From Chloroflexota bacterium (GTDB lineage: Bacteria; Chloroflexota; Dehalococcoidia; Lucifugimonadales; JACPQL01), in the NCBI GenBank assembly GCA_016190445.1, contig JACPQL010000005.1:30733-94732 (forward strand): a DNA stretch of 64,000 bases. The letters run 5' to 3'. Below are positions 53,933-62,618 of this stretch, one piece after another. Numbering within the stretch: the first letter of the stretch is position 1; each line of letters begins with the position of its first letter. The notes beneath the pieces were generated by a model that saw only the letters and a list, made by a program, of their open reading frames with translations, did no database searches and was not told the DNA's origin. The position numbers were made by a program, and so were the translations under genes.

Positions 53933-55162
53933 TCAATTGTGGCTTCTACCGGCCATGGTAAAGGACTTGCTGGCGAGGGCGACGACGTGCCTGGCGATGG
54001 CCAGGGAGGAGGTGGCCGCCGGAGAGGGGGCGTTCAGCACGTGGAGGGCGTTCTCCACCTCCACAATGCTGAAGTCGTCCAGCAGGTTGCCCCTCCGGTC
54101 CACTGCCTGTGCTCGCACGCCCGCCCCGCCGGGCGCCAGGTCCTTATCACGGATCTCGGGCACGAGCCGCTGAAGGGCATGGGCGAAGGCCCGCTTGCTG
54201 AAAGAGCGGTAGAATTCCGCCAGGCCCGTCTTCCAGTACCTTCTGCTCATGGCCCAGAAACCTGGATAGGCGAGGGTGCGCATGAGGTCCGGCAGGTCTA
54301 TCCTCCACCTCCGATAGCCCTCCCTTGCGAAGGCCAGGACGGCATTGGGGCCGACCTCTACCCCCCCGTGAACGGTCCGGGTGAGGTGGACACCAAGAAA
54401 CGGGAACAAGGGATCAGGAACGGGGTAGATGAGACCTTTCACCAGGTGGCGACTCTCCGGCGCCAGAGTGTAGTACTCACCCCGAAAGGGGATGATGCGC
54501 ACATCGGAGGAGAGGCCCATCATTCGCAGGATGACGTCGGAGTAGAGCCCGGCGCAGTTGATGAGCTGGACGGCCCGAATGTCGCCCTGGGTGGTCTCCA
54601 GGCCAAAGAGCCCGTCAGACCGGGCTATCTTCATGACCCTGGCCCCTGTAAGTAGCTCCACGCCGCTCCTCTGCATCGTCGTAACGTAGGCCCTGGCCAC
54701 CTCCCGATAGTCCACGATGCCTGTCCCCGGGGAGTAGAGGGCCTTGATCCCCCGAGCATGGGGCTCCAGCTCCCGCAGGCGCTCGGGTCCGATCATTTCT
54801 AGACCCTCCACCCCGTTGGCGGTGCCCCGCATATACAGGGTATCCAGAGCCGGCAGCTCCTCCTCCGTGGTGGCCACCACCACCTTGCCCACCGGCTCAT
54901 GCCGGACGCCGTGCAGGTCGCAGAAGTCCCGCAGCGCCCGCGCTCCCGCTACGCACAGCCTGGCCTTCTGGGAGCCGGGGCGGTAGTAGAGACCGGAGTG
55001 GATTACACCGCTGTTGTGGCCCGTCTGGTGGCCGGCCACCTCTTTTTCTTTCTCTATCACCGCCACCCGAAAACGCGGATAGCTGGCGGATAGCTCCATG
55101 GCCGTGGCCAGGCCAACAATGCCGCCTCCGATTATGGCCACGTCGTACTTGTAGGAAGTCAC
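53933..55162 (-). CDS. lhgO: L-2-hydroxyglutarate oxidase (LhgO-like)
   Basis: 409 aa from GTG 55162, which has TCAGGAGACAGCCT before it; the track start, a GTG seven codons earlier, is less well placed. The FAD-binding Rossmann motif YDVAIIGGGIVGLATAMEL is at the N-terminus, and GHNSGVIHSGLYYRPGSQKA is the LhgO signature. VDYREVARAYV and INCAGLYSDVI follow, and the tail FDRRGNLL-type region is present (VDRRGNLLDDF). The enzyme oxidises L-2-hydroxyglutarate to 2-oxoglutarate and feeds electrons to the membrane pool. A related dehydrogenase with a different substrate is possible. Confidence 0.85.
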   Translation of the reverse strand: MTSYKYDVAIIGGGIVGLATAMELSASYPRFRVAVIEKEKEVAGHQTGHNSGVIHSGLYYRPGSQKARLCVAGARALRDFCDLHGVRHEPVGKVVVATTEEELPALDTLYMRGTANGVEGLEMIGPERLRELEPHARGIKALYSPGTGIVDYREVARAYVTTMQRSGVELLTGARVMKIARSDGLFGLETTQGDIRAVQLINCAGLYSDVILRMMGLSSDVRIIPFRGEYYTLAPESRHLVKGLIYPVPDPLFPFLGVHLTRTVHGGVEVGPNAVLAFAREGYRRWRIDLPDLMRTLAYPGFWAMSRRYWKTGLAEFYRSFSKRAFAHALQRLVPEIRDKDLAPGGAGVRAQAVDRRGNLLDDFSIVEVENALHVLNAPSPAATSSLAIARHVVALASKSFTMAGRSHN

Positions 55163-55280
55163 AGGCTGTCTCCTGAGGTACACCCGGCGCTGAGGGTGAT
55201 AAGGGAAGGGGCCCGGCTATGCGGGTCCCCTTCCAATGGTGTGGTCTCCATAATGCCAGGCCGAGGCGCCGGCAGTGAAG

Positions 55281-55526
55281 CTACACTAACGTCTTCACCT
55301 CGATGACGTCGCCTTTGCCAAGCTTCATGCCCATGGCCTCATGGTACTTATGCACCGCCTCGGCGCTGGGGGCCTCCGTCAGGCACCACGATTCATCCTT
55401 GGTGAAGAATGCATTGAGCCCCTTCACCCCCTGGGGACTCGCCATGCCAGCCCGTATGACCTTCCGCGCCTCCTCAGCCATCTGGGGCGACAAGGTCCCT
55501 TTATGGTGGTCCAAGTACATAGGCAT
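55281..55526 (-). CDS. DUF4242 (SCO4226-like nickel-binding) small protein
   Basis: 81 aa from ATG 55526 (MPMYLDHHKGTLSPQMAEEA), with GGGAGGTGGGGAGA before it. The track ORF start upstream has no support. MYLDHH near the start and CLTEAPSAEAVHKYHEAMG near the end fit the DUF4242 family, small ferredoxin-like proteins of which one Streptomyces member binds nickel. His and Cys residues suitable for metal are present. It is monocistronic; its role is not known. Confidence 0.75.
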   Translation of the reverse strand: MPMYLDHHKGTLSPQMAEEARKVIRAGMASPQGVKGLNAFFTKDESWCLTEAPSAEAVHKYHEAMGMKLGKGDVIEVKTLV

Positions 55527-55853
55527 TCTCCCCACCTCCCAGAGAAATGATGCATCTAACCCAATCATGCTACCAGTTGCACCACATACTGTCAAGCTAC
55601 CGGCCATACCAGCTCCATCCCGTGGGGAATGAAGGTCATGAGCTATGAGAGTCGTACAGGACGTGGCGAGAAACAGAGCACGCGCCACTCACACAGGTAC
55701 GGTGGTGCGAATAGGAAACTGCGAGGACTTCGAAGGGGCTTCTGGTCGCTTATGGGGCGGCCCGGCAGTCCAGACAAGCCTGGCTTACCAGTAGTCTCAA
55801 ATGCCACCCATGGTCCGACTGGCTCACCATGAGCGGCCGCTTGGGAATGGCCT
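55527..55853. other. 327-bp intergenic region, nothing assigned
   Basis: Between two minus-strand genes. I see no strong promoter, terminator or RNA. A stretch near 55800-55840 (GGTCCGACTGGCTCACCATGAGCGGC) is a decayed relative of the REP-like repeats elsewhere in the window. Confidence 0.35.
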
Positions 55854-56219
55854 CTAGGAGACCTTTTTGATCCTCTTCGTCGCCCGAATGTTGGCCCCCA
55901 GCCCAAGGATGTTGGACACCACCACATCTCCCACATTCACCGGTGCCTGGACCGTCACCTGGGCCAGGGATTGCATGACGTCGCGCATCCGGTCCTTGGG
56001 AACGGGGCTATCGGTCTTCACGCTCACCAGGGGGATCTCTCCTCCCACCACCGGCACCGAGGAGGTCACGACCCGGCGAGGATCAAATATCTCGCTGCGA
56101 ATATAGGGCCACGCCAGCTTGCAGGCGGCCTGCTGGACGTCCAGCAGGTCGGTCTCGTTCCACTCGGCAGTCACGTGGCAGCCCACAGGGCAAACGGCGC
56201 AGATCAACTCTCCCTTCAC
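55854..56219 (-). CDS. DUF1667 family protein (GlpA-associated redox protein)
   Basis: 121 aa from GTG 56219, overlapping the upstream stop by GTGA, with GGAGGTGACGGA before it. The N-terminal ELICAVCPVGCHVTAEWNE holds the CxxCPxGC motif of DUF1667, and AACKLAWPYIRSEIFDPRR adds a fourth Cys; together they probably bind a metal or cluster. GEIPLVSVKTDSPVPKD follows. The family is nearly always encoded with a GlpA-like dehydrogenase and an FAD-dependent pyridine nucleotide-type oxidoreductase, exactly as here, and is thought to be a subunit of that complex. Confidence 0.88.
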   Translation of the reverse strand: MKGELICAVCPVGCHVTAEWNETDLLDVQQAACKLAWPYIRSEIFDPRRVVTSSVPVVGGEIPLVSVKTDSPVPKDRMRDVMQSLAQVTVQAPVNVGDVVVSNILGLGANIRATKRIKKVS

Positions 56220-57457
56220 TCCGTCACCTCCACCGTTATCTCACCCTCCTTGGGAAACCGGTCGGCCCGAAGCTTCACCCTGATCATCTGGGCAGGGGCA
56301 ACCATCAGTTCCCTCATCTTCCGTATGACCTGACCGTTGCTCCGGAAGACCACGTGGCGGTCCTTCTCCGGGGCCAGCGCCCGCAGGGAGAACTCCACCG
56401 CATCCTCGCCGCTGATCTGATAGGGCAGCACGTAGCGGACCCCCTGGCCCGGCTTCACCTTGATGGGGCTGGACGGCAGGGACCCGGCGGCAGCGTACCT
56501 AGCGGCGCTCCGGCCCGCCGCCTCTGCCTCCAGAGTCACGTAGTCCACCACGTCGTGAACGTGGAGCACATTGCCGCAGGAGAAGATGCCCGGCACCGAG
56601 GTCTGGAACCAGTCGTCCACGATAGCCCCGCCTGTCACCGGGCTCAGGGCCACGCCCGCTTTCTTGGAGAGTTCGTTCTCCGGGATGAGGCCCACCGAGA
56701 GCATCAGTGTATCGCACTCCACGAAACGCTGGGAGCCCGATTTTACTCCCCACTTGGGCCCCACCTGCGCCAGGGTCACGCCCTTCACCCTGCCGGTGCC
56801 GTGGATGCGAGTGACCGTGGTGCTGAGGTAAAGAGGGATGCCGAAGTCCTCCAGGCACTGCACCACGTTGCGGGCAAGGCCACTGGGGTAAGGTAGTATC
56901 TCCGCCACGCACTCCACTTTGGCCCCTTCCAGGGTGAGCCGTCTGGCCATGATGAGCCCTATATCCCCGGAGCCCAGGATCACGACCTGCCTGCCCACCA
57001 TGATGTTGCGCAGGTTCATATAGTTTTGCACCACACCCGCCGTGTACACCCCGGCGGGGCGGGGGCCAGGTATGCCGAGGGCACCCCGCGTCCTCTCCCT
57101 ACAGCCCATGGCCAGGACGACAGCCCCAGCCTTGATCCTTCGCATACCCTCTGCCGAGCAGACGGTGAGCACCTTCTCCGGCGTCAGGTCCAGCACCATG
57201 GTGTTGAGACAGAAGTCCGCTTTGGCCTCTTGCAGCTTGTCAATGTATATCTGGGCATACTCTGGCCCCGTGATGGACTCGCCTAGCACCTTCGTGCCGA
57301 AGCCATCATGGATACACTGGTTGAGAATGCCGCCCAGTCGCTCGTCCCGCTCGATGAGTAGGACCCGCTCAGCCCCGGCGTTCTTCGCCGAGGTAACAGC
57401 GGCCAGACCAGCGGGGCCGCCACCAATGACGGCGACGTCTACCTCTGTGGTGTGCAT
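56216..57457 (-). CDS. FAD-dependent oxidoreductase of the GlpA/DUF1667 module
   Basis: 413 aa from ATG 57457 (MHTTEVDVAVIGGGPAGLAA), with GGGGAGGTCAAAGACC upstream; it starts 19 bp inside the upstream gene. FAD motif GGGPAGLAAVTSAKNAG at the N-terminus, ATG-type motif VLAMGCRERTRGALGIPG, NAD-type motif QVVILGSGDIGLIMARRL, and SVPGIFSCGNVLHVHDVVDY as the C-terminal FAD contact. The family is similar to NADH oxidase/sarcosine oxidase alpha-like proteins that sit between glpA-like and DUF1667 genes. It probably passes electrons between the GlpA-like subunit and a pyridine nucleotide or quinone. Confidence 0.9.
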   Translation of the reverse strand: MHTTEVDVAVIGGGPAGLAAVTSAKNAGAERVLLIERDERLGGILNQCIHDGFGTKVLGESITGPEYAQIYIDKLQEAKADFCLNTMVLDLTPEKVLTVCSAEGMRRIKAGAVVLAMGCRERTRGALGIPGPRPAGVYTAGVVQNYMNLRNIMVGRQVVILGSGDIGLIMARRLTLEGAKVECVAEILPYPSGLARNVVQCLEDFGIPLYLSTTVTRIHGTGRVKGVTLAQVGPKWGVKSGSQRFVECDTLMLSVGLIPENELSKKAGVALSPVTGGAIVDDWFQTSVPGIFSCGNVLHVHDVVDYVTLEAEAAGRSAARYAAAGSLPSSPIKVKPGQGVRYVLPYQISGEDAVEFSLRALAPEKDRHVVFRSNGQVIRKMRELMVAPAQMIRVKLRADRFPKEGEITVEVTE

Positions 57458-58914
57458 GTAAGGTCTTTGACCTCCCCGGCAAAAAGTGAGGAGCTGGGGC
57501 CCTTCAGGGATATCTCGGTCAGGGGTACGTGGTATTCGTTCACCAGCATGTCCACCACGCGGGGGCCACAGAACCCGCCCTGACAACGGCCCATGGTGGC
57601 CCTGGCCCTGTACTTGATGGAGTTCAGGCTGCGGGCGCCCAGCGGGTTTTCGATGGCCGCCTTTAGCTCTTTCCTGGTCACGGTCTCGCACCGGCAGACG
57701 ATGTGGCCATAGTCAGGGTCCTGGGCCACCAGCTCCGCCTGTTTCTCCGGCGGCAGGTCCCGGAAAGTGACCGCTCCGTTGCGCTTGGAGGTGAAGTGGC
57801 CGTTGGGCACCAGCGATAGGTGCCTGCCCACCCACTGGGCCACGTCCAGCGCGATGGCGGGCGCCGCCGTGAGGCCGGGCGACTCGATCCCCACCAAGTG
57901 GAGCATCCCCGGGCACTCTGGGACCTCCTCGATGATGAACTCGCCGAAGCCGCCCACCGAGGATGGCGTGGTCTTGGCCCGAATGCCAGCGTAAGCGGCG
58001 ATGACGTCCCTTGGGCTGATGGCTGGAAGAATCTCCTGTGCTTCCTTGAGCAGCTTGCGCGCCACGGCCCTGGTGGTGGCCACGTCGTCCTTGCGCCGCA
58101 CGTATTCCGCGCTGGGCCCGATGAGGATGTTCCCGTCTATGGTTGGCGTCAGGTGCACCCCCAGGCCGGGGCCACCCTTGGGCGGCACCGGGTACACCAT
58201 ATGCTTGATCAGGCCCCCTTTGGCACTGTCTATGATGAAGTACTCGCCTCGGCAGGGGTAGACCTTGTAGCGTCGCACCCCAGCCAGCCTGGCCACGTGG
58301 TCGGAGTAGAGGCCCGCGGAGTTGATCACCAGCTTGCTGCCAATGGCCCCGCGGCGGGTGGTGATCCTGAAGGAGCCTTCCTTGCCCGATATTGCCGTCA
58401 CCTCCGCCTGGAGCAGTACGTCGGCCCCGTTGGCAACGGCGACCTCGGCCAGGGCAATGGTGAGGTGAAAGGGGGAGGTTATTGCCGCCGTGGGAACGCT
58501 AAGGGCCGCGACCCCGCCGACGTTGGGCTCCATCTTCTTGACGGTGGCGCCGTCAACGATCTCCAGAGAGGGGACGCCGTTGGCGTCGCCCGTGGCCTTG
58601 AGCTTGTGCAGTTCAGGGACCTCGGCCTCGGTCAGGGCGGTTACCAGCTTTCCGACCCTTTTGAAGGGCACATCCAGCTCGGCACATAGCCCTTCAAACA
58701 TCCTGGCCCCTGCCACGTTGAGGCGCGCCTTCAGCGAGCCCGTCTTCACGTTGAACCCGGTGTGCACCACAGCGCTGTTCTTGCCGCTGGTGCCCCGACA
58801 GACGTCGGCCTCCTTCTCTAGGAGGGCCACCTTCAGCCGGTACTGGGTCAGCTCGCGGGCAATGGCGCATCCCACAACCCCCCCACCAATCACTGCCACA
58901 TCGTACTGTTCCAT
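57439..58914 (-). CDS. GlpA-like FAD-dependent dehydrogenase with [2Fe-2S] BFD-like tail
   Basis: 491 aa from ATG 58914 (MEQYDVAVIGGGVVGCAIAR). Residues 1-370 form the FAD-dependent DAO fold (GTSGKNSAVVHTGFNVKTGS, NSAGLYSDHVARLAGV, HLVGIESPGLTAAPAIA). The last 90 residues are a BFD-like [2Fe-2S] domain with CRCETVT and RCQGGFCGP providing four Cys. This is the plan of anaerobic glycerol-3-phosphate dehydrogenase subunit A-like proteins. Here it is the first gene of a three-gene operon with an FAD/NAD oxidoreductase and DUF1667. The natural substrate may be glycerol 3-phosphate or another 2-hydroxy acid; LhgO nearby hints at the latter. Strong promoter upstream. Confidence 0.9.
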   Translation of the reverse strand: MEQYDVAVIGGGVVGCAIARELTQYRLKVALLEKEADVCRGTSGKNSAVVHTGFNVKTGSLKARLNVAGARMFEGLCAELDVPFKRVGKLVTALTEAEVPELHKLKATGDANGVPSLEIVDGATVKKMEPNVGGVAALSVPTAAITSPFHLTIALAEVAVANGADVLLQAEVTAISGKEGSFRITTRRGAIGSKLVINSAGLYSDHVARLAGVRRYKVYPCRGEYFIIDSAKGGLIKHMVYPVPPKGGPGLGVHLTPTIDGNILIGPSAEYVRRKDDVATTRAVARKLLKEAQEILPAISPRDVIAAYAGIRAKTTPSSVGGFGEFIIEEVPECPGMLHLVGIESPGLTAAPAIALDVAQWVGRHLSLVPNGHFTSKRNGAVTFRDLPPEKQAELVAQDPDYGHIVCRCETVTRKELKAAIENPLGARSLNSIKYRARATMGRCQGGFCGPRVVDMLVNEYHVPLTEISLKGPSSSLFAGEVKDLTCTPQR

Positions 58915-58984
58915 ATGTCCCTTCCTGGCGCTATGGCTCTAGGCTTTTCGCCAGACATCGGTGTGTCCGTATGGCACCTTGAAA

Positions 58985-59013
58985 AAGATACCGGTAGCCC
59001 CTGGGTGTGTCAA
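58985..59013 (-). promoter_or_regulatory. Sigma-70 promoter of the GlpA-like operon
   Basis: On the minus strand: consensus TTGACA (59008-59013), 17-bp spacer, TATCTT (58985-58990), about 70 bp before the ATG at 58914. Confidence 0.7.
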
Positions 59014-59138
59014 TTCTCAAACCTGACTGGGGTAGCAGGTCCCCTGTGGATGATGGTGAGATGTGACCACGAAGAAGCATATGCCTGACCCGAACAGCTA
59101 TCTTAGCAGAAAGGGCGTAGATGCGCTAGAGGAGGACA

Positions 59139-59291
59139 ATGAAAACCGACACGTTGACCGGCGGAGTCTTCCAAACTATCCTCTGTTTGCTCTTCTGGGC
59201 GTTGGCTGGCAGCTCAGCCTTCGGGGCCAGAGGGCGCTTTGACGGCGACGGAGGTGGGCATGGCTCGTCAGGTCAGCCAGCAGGAGATTGA
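59139..59291 (+). CDS. Small putative membrane or secreted peptide before the sulfite dehydrogenase
   Basis: 50 aa, too short for the ORF track. ATG 59139 follows AGAGGAGGACA, a strong ribosome-binding site with good spacing. The product begins MKTDTLTGGVFQTILCLLFW and has one hydrophobic segment (VFQTILCLLFWALAGSSAFG), followed by a polar Gly-rich tail. It overlaps the start of the sulfite dehydrogenase gene by 32 bp in another frame. It may be a coupling leader peptide, a small subunit of the membrane complex, or chance. Confidence 0.45.
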   Translation: MKTDTLTGGVFQTILCLLFWALAGSSAFGARGRFDGDGGGHGSSGQPAGD

Positions 59292-60612
59292 CACGTTTGT
59301 CCGGCGCCGTGGGCTGTTCACCAGGCGTCAGGTGCTGGGTGGGGCGGCGGTAGTCGGCGCAATGGCCCTGGGTGGTGCGCTGGACCGCCTTGTTCTGGCC
59401 CAGCAGGTCTCCGAAGACACCACCAGAGTCCAGGGAGGTCCCGCCTCCGACGTCAGCAAGGGCCGTTCGCAATTCGAGCAGCCCAAACGCACGGTCACGA
59501 CGGCCTACGCTGGAATCCCCCAGATCAGCGGCACCGACCAGTCCCAATTGGTGGGTGTGATTACCCCTTCGGACCTGCACTTTGAGCGCCACCATGCCGG
59601 TATCCCCGACATAGACCCGCGGCGCTACAAGCTCCTCGTTCATGGTCTGGTCGAGCGTCCCATGGTCTTCACTCTAGACGACCTCAAGCACTTTCCACAG
59701 GAGTCCTTTCCACACTTTGTTGAGTGCTCCGGAGACAGCTCAGGCCACTATCGTGGCCTGCTGGAGACGGCCACAATCGTAGACACAAACCCCCTTTACA
59801 GCAACAGCGAGTGGGTCGGGGTGCCACTGGAGATACTTTTCCGCGAGGTGGGAGCCAAGAAGGAGGCCCGCTGGTTCCTCGCCGAGTCCTACGACGGTGC
59901 AGCCATGACCCGCAGCGTGCCCATGAGCAAGGGCTACGATGACGGCATGTTGACCTACGGGCAGAACGGGGAGGCCGTCCGGCCCGAGCAGGGCTATCCG
60001 GTGCGCCTGCTCCTCCCCGGCTGGGAGGGTAACATCAATGTGAAGTGGTTGCGCCGTATCGAGGTCTCAGACAGGCCCTTCATGACCCGAGAGGAGACCT
60101 CCAAGTACACGGACCCGCTGCCGAGGGAGGGCAAGGCGCGGCAGTTCACCTTCGAATGGGACGCCAAGTCGGTCATCACGCAGCCTTCGGGCGGTATGAC
60201 TGTGCGGGGTAAAGGCTTCGTGGAGGTCCGTGGGCTAGCCTGGTCAGGCAGAGGCAAGATAGCCCGGGTAGAGGTGAGCACCGACGGGGGGAAGACCTGG
60301 GGTCTTGCCTCCCTCGCGGAGCCAGTTTTATCCAAGACCAGCACCCGCTTCCGCTATCCCTGGTTTTGGGAGGGTCAGGAGGCCATCATCCTGAGCCGTT
60401 GCACCGACGAGACAGGCTACATACAGCCCACCCGCAACCAGTTGTTGCTGGTCAGGGGGGAATCCAACTACCACTACAATGGCATCCAGGCCTGGAAGAT
60501 TCAGCCCAGCGGCACGGTGGTACAAACCTACCATGAACCGCCACTTCAAGCAGCCTTGCCGACGCATTTGGCCGGGCTGTGGCCCCTCACACCAGACTGT
60601 GGCCTGGTGTAG
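59260..60612 (+). CDS. Molybdopterin sulfite oxidase/SoxC-type dehydrogenase
   Basis: 450 aa from ATG 59260, with GACGGAGGTGGGC before it. A twin-arginine-type signal is visible (FTRRQVLGGAAVVGAMALGG), so it is exported folded with its cofactor. The molybdenum-ligating Cys lies in HFVECSGDSSGHY; the substrate-side motif SEWVGVPLEILFREVGAK and LLLPGWEGNINVKWLRRIEV are typical, and the C-terminal dimerisation domain follows (KGFVEVRGLAWSGRGKIARVEVSTDGGKTW). It should oxidise sulfite or a related sulfur compound outside the membrane. The adjacent cytochrome c gene (60624) is the expected electron acceptor, as in SorAB or SoxCD. Confidence 0.92.
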   Translation: MARQVSQQEIDTFVRRRGLFTRRQVLGGAAVVGAMALGGALDRLVLAQQVSEDTTRVQGGPASDVSKGRSQFEQPKRTVTTAYAGIPQISGTDQSQLVGVITPSDLHFERHHAGIPDIDPRRYKLLVHGLVERPMVFTLDDLKHFPQESFPHFVECSGDSSGHYRGLLETATIVDTNPLYSNSEWVGVPLEILFREVGAKKEARWFLAESYDGAAMTRSVPMSKGYDDGMLTYGQNGEAVRPEQGYPVRLLLPGWEGNINVKWLRRIEVSDRPFMTREETSKYTDPLPREGKARQFTFEWDAKSVITQPSGGMTVRGKGFVEVRGLAWSGRGKIARVEVSTDGGKTWGLASLAEPVLSKTSTRFRYPWFWEGQEAIILSRCTDETGYIQPTRNQLLLVRGESNYHYNGIQAWKIQPSGTVVQTYHEPPLQAALPTHLAGLWPLTPDCGLV

Positions 60613-60623
60613 GAGATGGAGCG

Positions 60624-61286
60624 ATGAAAGGCGTAGAAGCGCTGTTGGCCCTGGCCCTTGCGGGCATAGCCCTTCTTGCCACAGCCTGCCGAGGGCCAGC
60701 GGGCCTCCCCAGTCCTACCCAGTCCAATTTGCTGCTGGCACCGCAGGCCCAGCCTACACCCGTAGGGCCATCGGCCACTGGTCCTGGCTACCGGGGCGCC
60801 TATGGCTTGGGGCGCGACGCCACACCCGAAGAGATTGCTACCTGGGACATAGACGTTATGCCCGATGGCACCGGCTTGCCCCCAGGCAGCGGCACGCCTG
60901 CCCAGGGAGCAACCATCTTCGCTGCCAAGTGCGCGAGCTGCCACGGTGACAAAGGACAGGGTGGTCTGCCTGCCACCAGCGAAGTCCTGGTGGACACCAG
61001 ACCCTGGTTCGAGAGGGGGAACCCGAGACCAGTGGGACCGCGAACCATCGGCAACTACTGGCCCTTTGCCACTACCGTGTTCGACTACGTGCGTCGGGCC
61101 ATGCCTTTTGACAAGCCGGGGTCGCTGACTAACGATGAGGTATACGCCGTGGTCGCCTGGCTACTGAACCAGAACAAGATCATCGGCGAGAAAGATGTAA
61201 TGAACGCGCAGACCCTTGCCAAGGTCCAAATGCCTGTCCGCGACCTCTTCGTCCCCGACCCACGCCCCTGGCCCGAGTACCAGTAA
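60624..61286 (+). CDS. Lipoprotein c-type cytochrome (SoxD/SorB-like)
   Basis: 220 aa from ATG 60624, with GTAGGAGATGGAGCG before it. The N-terminus is a lipoprotein signal ending in LLATAC, then a Pro/Thr linker. One haem motif, CASCHGDKGQGG, is present near residue 110, and a probable axial Met is in RRAMPFDKPGSLTNDEVYAVVAWLL, a pattern shared with SoxD-like class I cytochromes. It lies 11 bp after the sulfite dehydrogenase gene and should accept its electrons at the outer face of the membrane. Confidence 0.9.
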   Translation: MKGVEALLALALAGIALLATACRGPAGLPSPTQSNLLLAPQAQPTPVGPSATGPGYRGAYGLGRDATPEEIATWDIDVMPDGTGLPPGSGTPAQGATIFAAKCASCHGDKGQGGLPATSEVLVDTRPWFERGNPRPVGPRTIGNYWPFATTVFDYVRRAMPFDKPGSLTNDEVYAVVAWLLNQNKIIGEKDVMNAQTLAKVQMPVRDLFVPDPRPWPEYQ

Positions 61287-61432
61287 CCGCCTCTGCTCGA
61301 AACCCCCATCAGCGGCAATGGCAATGGCGGGATACGCCGCGTGGTACAATAAAAGTCGTCCGTCGCAGTGTTATGAAGTGCGTGGTCGTTGTCTGCTCTG
61401 GCGGCACACGGTGAGAGCCGCCTGGGGTGGAG

Positions 61433-62197
61433 ATGCTGACGCTGGCTGGCAAGGGCGCTCTGGTTGTGGGCGCCAAGCGTGTGGGGCAGCACATTGTACG
61501 CCGGTTGGCCGAAGAGAAGGTCAACCTGGCCATCGCCTACCGTAGCTCCAAGGCAGAGGCGGAGCAGCTCTACCAGGCTGTGGCGTCTGTGGTGGAGCGG
61601 GCCTGCCTGCTCCATGGTGATGTAAACGTCCAGGAGGACGTGCAGCGCATGGCAAGGAGGGCCAGGGAGGAGCTGGGTGGGCTATCCTTCGTCATCAACC
61701 TCGCCTCTGGGTTTACCAGGACACCCTTCGCCACCCTTGACGCTAGCGCATGGGACTATGCTATGGTCGCTGCGAGGGGCAGCTATCTGCTGGCAGTGCA
61801 TGCCGCCCGCCAGATGATGGACAACAGCGGCCCAACCCGGGGCCACATCCTCCTGTTCAGCGACTGGGCGGCGAAAGAGACCCCCTATCGGGACTACCTG
61901 CCTTACCTGACCGCCAAAGCGGCCATTGACTTTATGACCAGGGCCTTCGCAGTGGAGCTGGCGCCTCACGGCATCCTGGTCAACGCCATCGCTCCCGGCC
62001 CGACGATGCGCCCTCCCGACCTGGGCCAGGACGTGTGGCAGCGAGGCATCCTGGCCCACACGCCGCTTCAGCGCCAGTCCTCCGCAGAAGAGATAGCGGA
62101 GATGGTGGTGGCATTGCTCAAGAGCGAGACCATCACAGGAGAGACCATCCGCGTGGACTCCGGCAGACACCTGGCGGGCCCGGGTGTGGGAGGATAG
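61433..62197 (+). CDS. Short-chain dehydrogenase/reductase (pteridine reductase-like)
   Basis: 254 aa from ATG 61433; GTG 61427 is an equally possible start since neither has a clear ribosome-binding site. Rossmann motif ALVVGAKRVGQHIVRRLAEE, the VINLASGF (NAS/NAG type) strand, catalytic Ser in LLFSDWAAKE and the YLTAK Tyr/Lys pair, then VNAIAPGPT. The GAKRVG glycine loop is like that of FolM and pteridine reductases. Lying just before a 6-pyruvoyl-tetrahydropterin synthase homologue, QueC and FolE, it may reduce a pterin. An unrelated ketoreductase role is not excluded. Confidence 0.82.
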   Translation: MLTLAGKGALVVGAKRVGQHIVRRLAEEKVNLAIAYRSSKAEAEQLYQAVASVVERACLLHGDVNVQEDVQRMARRAREELGGLSFVINLASGFTRTPFATLDASAWDYAMVAARGSYLLAVHAARQMMDNSGPTRGHILLFSDWAAKETPYRDYLPYLTAKAAIDFMTRAFAVELAPHGILVNAIAPGPTMRPPDLGQDVWQRGILAHTPLQRQSSAEEIAEMVVALLKSETITGETIRVDSGRHLAGPGVGG

Positions 62198-62205
62198 AGG
62201 GTAGC

Positions 62206-62616
62206 GTGCCGCTACACAGGGTTACAAGGGCCATCGAGTTCTGCTACGGACACCGCCTGCTGGACTACAGTGGGAAGTGTCGTCACCTGCACGGCCATAA
62301 CGGGCTGCTGGAGGTGGAGATAGAGGCAGAGTCACTGGACGGGTTGGGCATGGTGGTGGACTTTGGCGTCGTGGCCGACCTGGTGAAGGGCTGGGTTGAC
62401 GCTAACCTTGACCACCGGATGGTGCTGTGCCGACGGGACCCGGTGGTGCCTCTCCTCGCCGAGATGGGTGAACCCCTCTACCTTATGGACGAGAACCCCA
62501 CGGCGGAGAACATCTCCAAGCACGTGTTCCAGCAAGCGCAGAGGCAGGGCCTACGGGTGTCTGAAGTGAGGCTCTGGGAGACGCCTTCCAGCTACGCGAC
62601 CTACAGGGAGGACTAG
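62206..62616 (+). CDS. queD: 6-carboxytetrahydropterin synthase/PTPS family (QueD-like)
   Basis: 136 aa from GTG 62206, with GGGAGGATAGAGGGTAGC before it. The zinc His are in YGHRLLDY and HLHGHNG; the catalytic Cys precedes by four residues (KCRHLHGHNG, the CxxxHGH form of QueD), and the Glu that binds the pterin lies in RLWETPSSYATY. PTPS activity is less likely than the QueD type because of this Cys spacing and the neighbouring queC, but the SDR beside it leaves a pterin route open. It turns dihydroneopterin triphosphate into 6-carboxytetrahydropterin in 7-deazaguanine synthesis. Confidence 0.88.
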   Translation: MPLHRVTRAIEFCYGHRLLDYSGKCRHLHGHNGLLEVEIEAESLDGLGMVVDFGVVADLVKGWVDANLDHRMVLCRRDPVVPLLAEMGEPLYLMDENPTAENISKHVFQQAQRQGLRVSEVRLWETPSSYATYRED

Positions 62617-62618
62617 AC

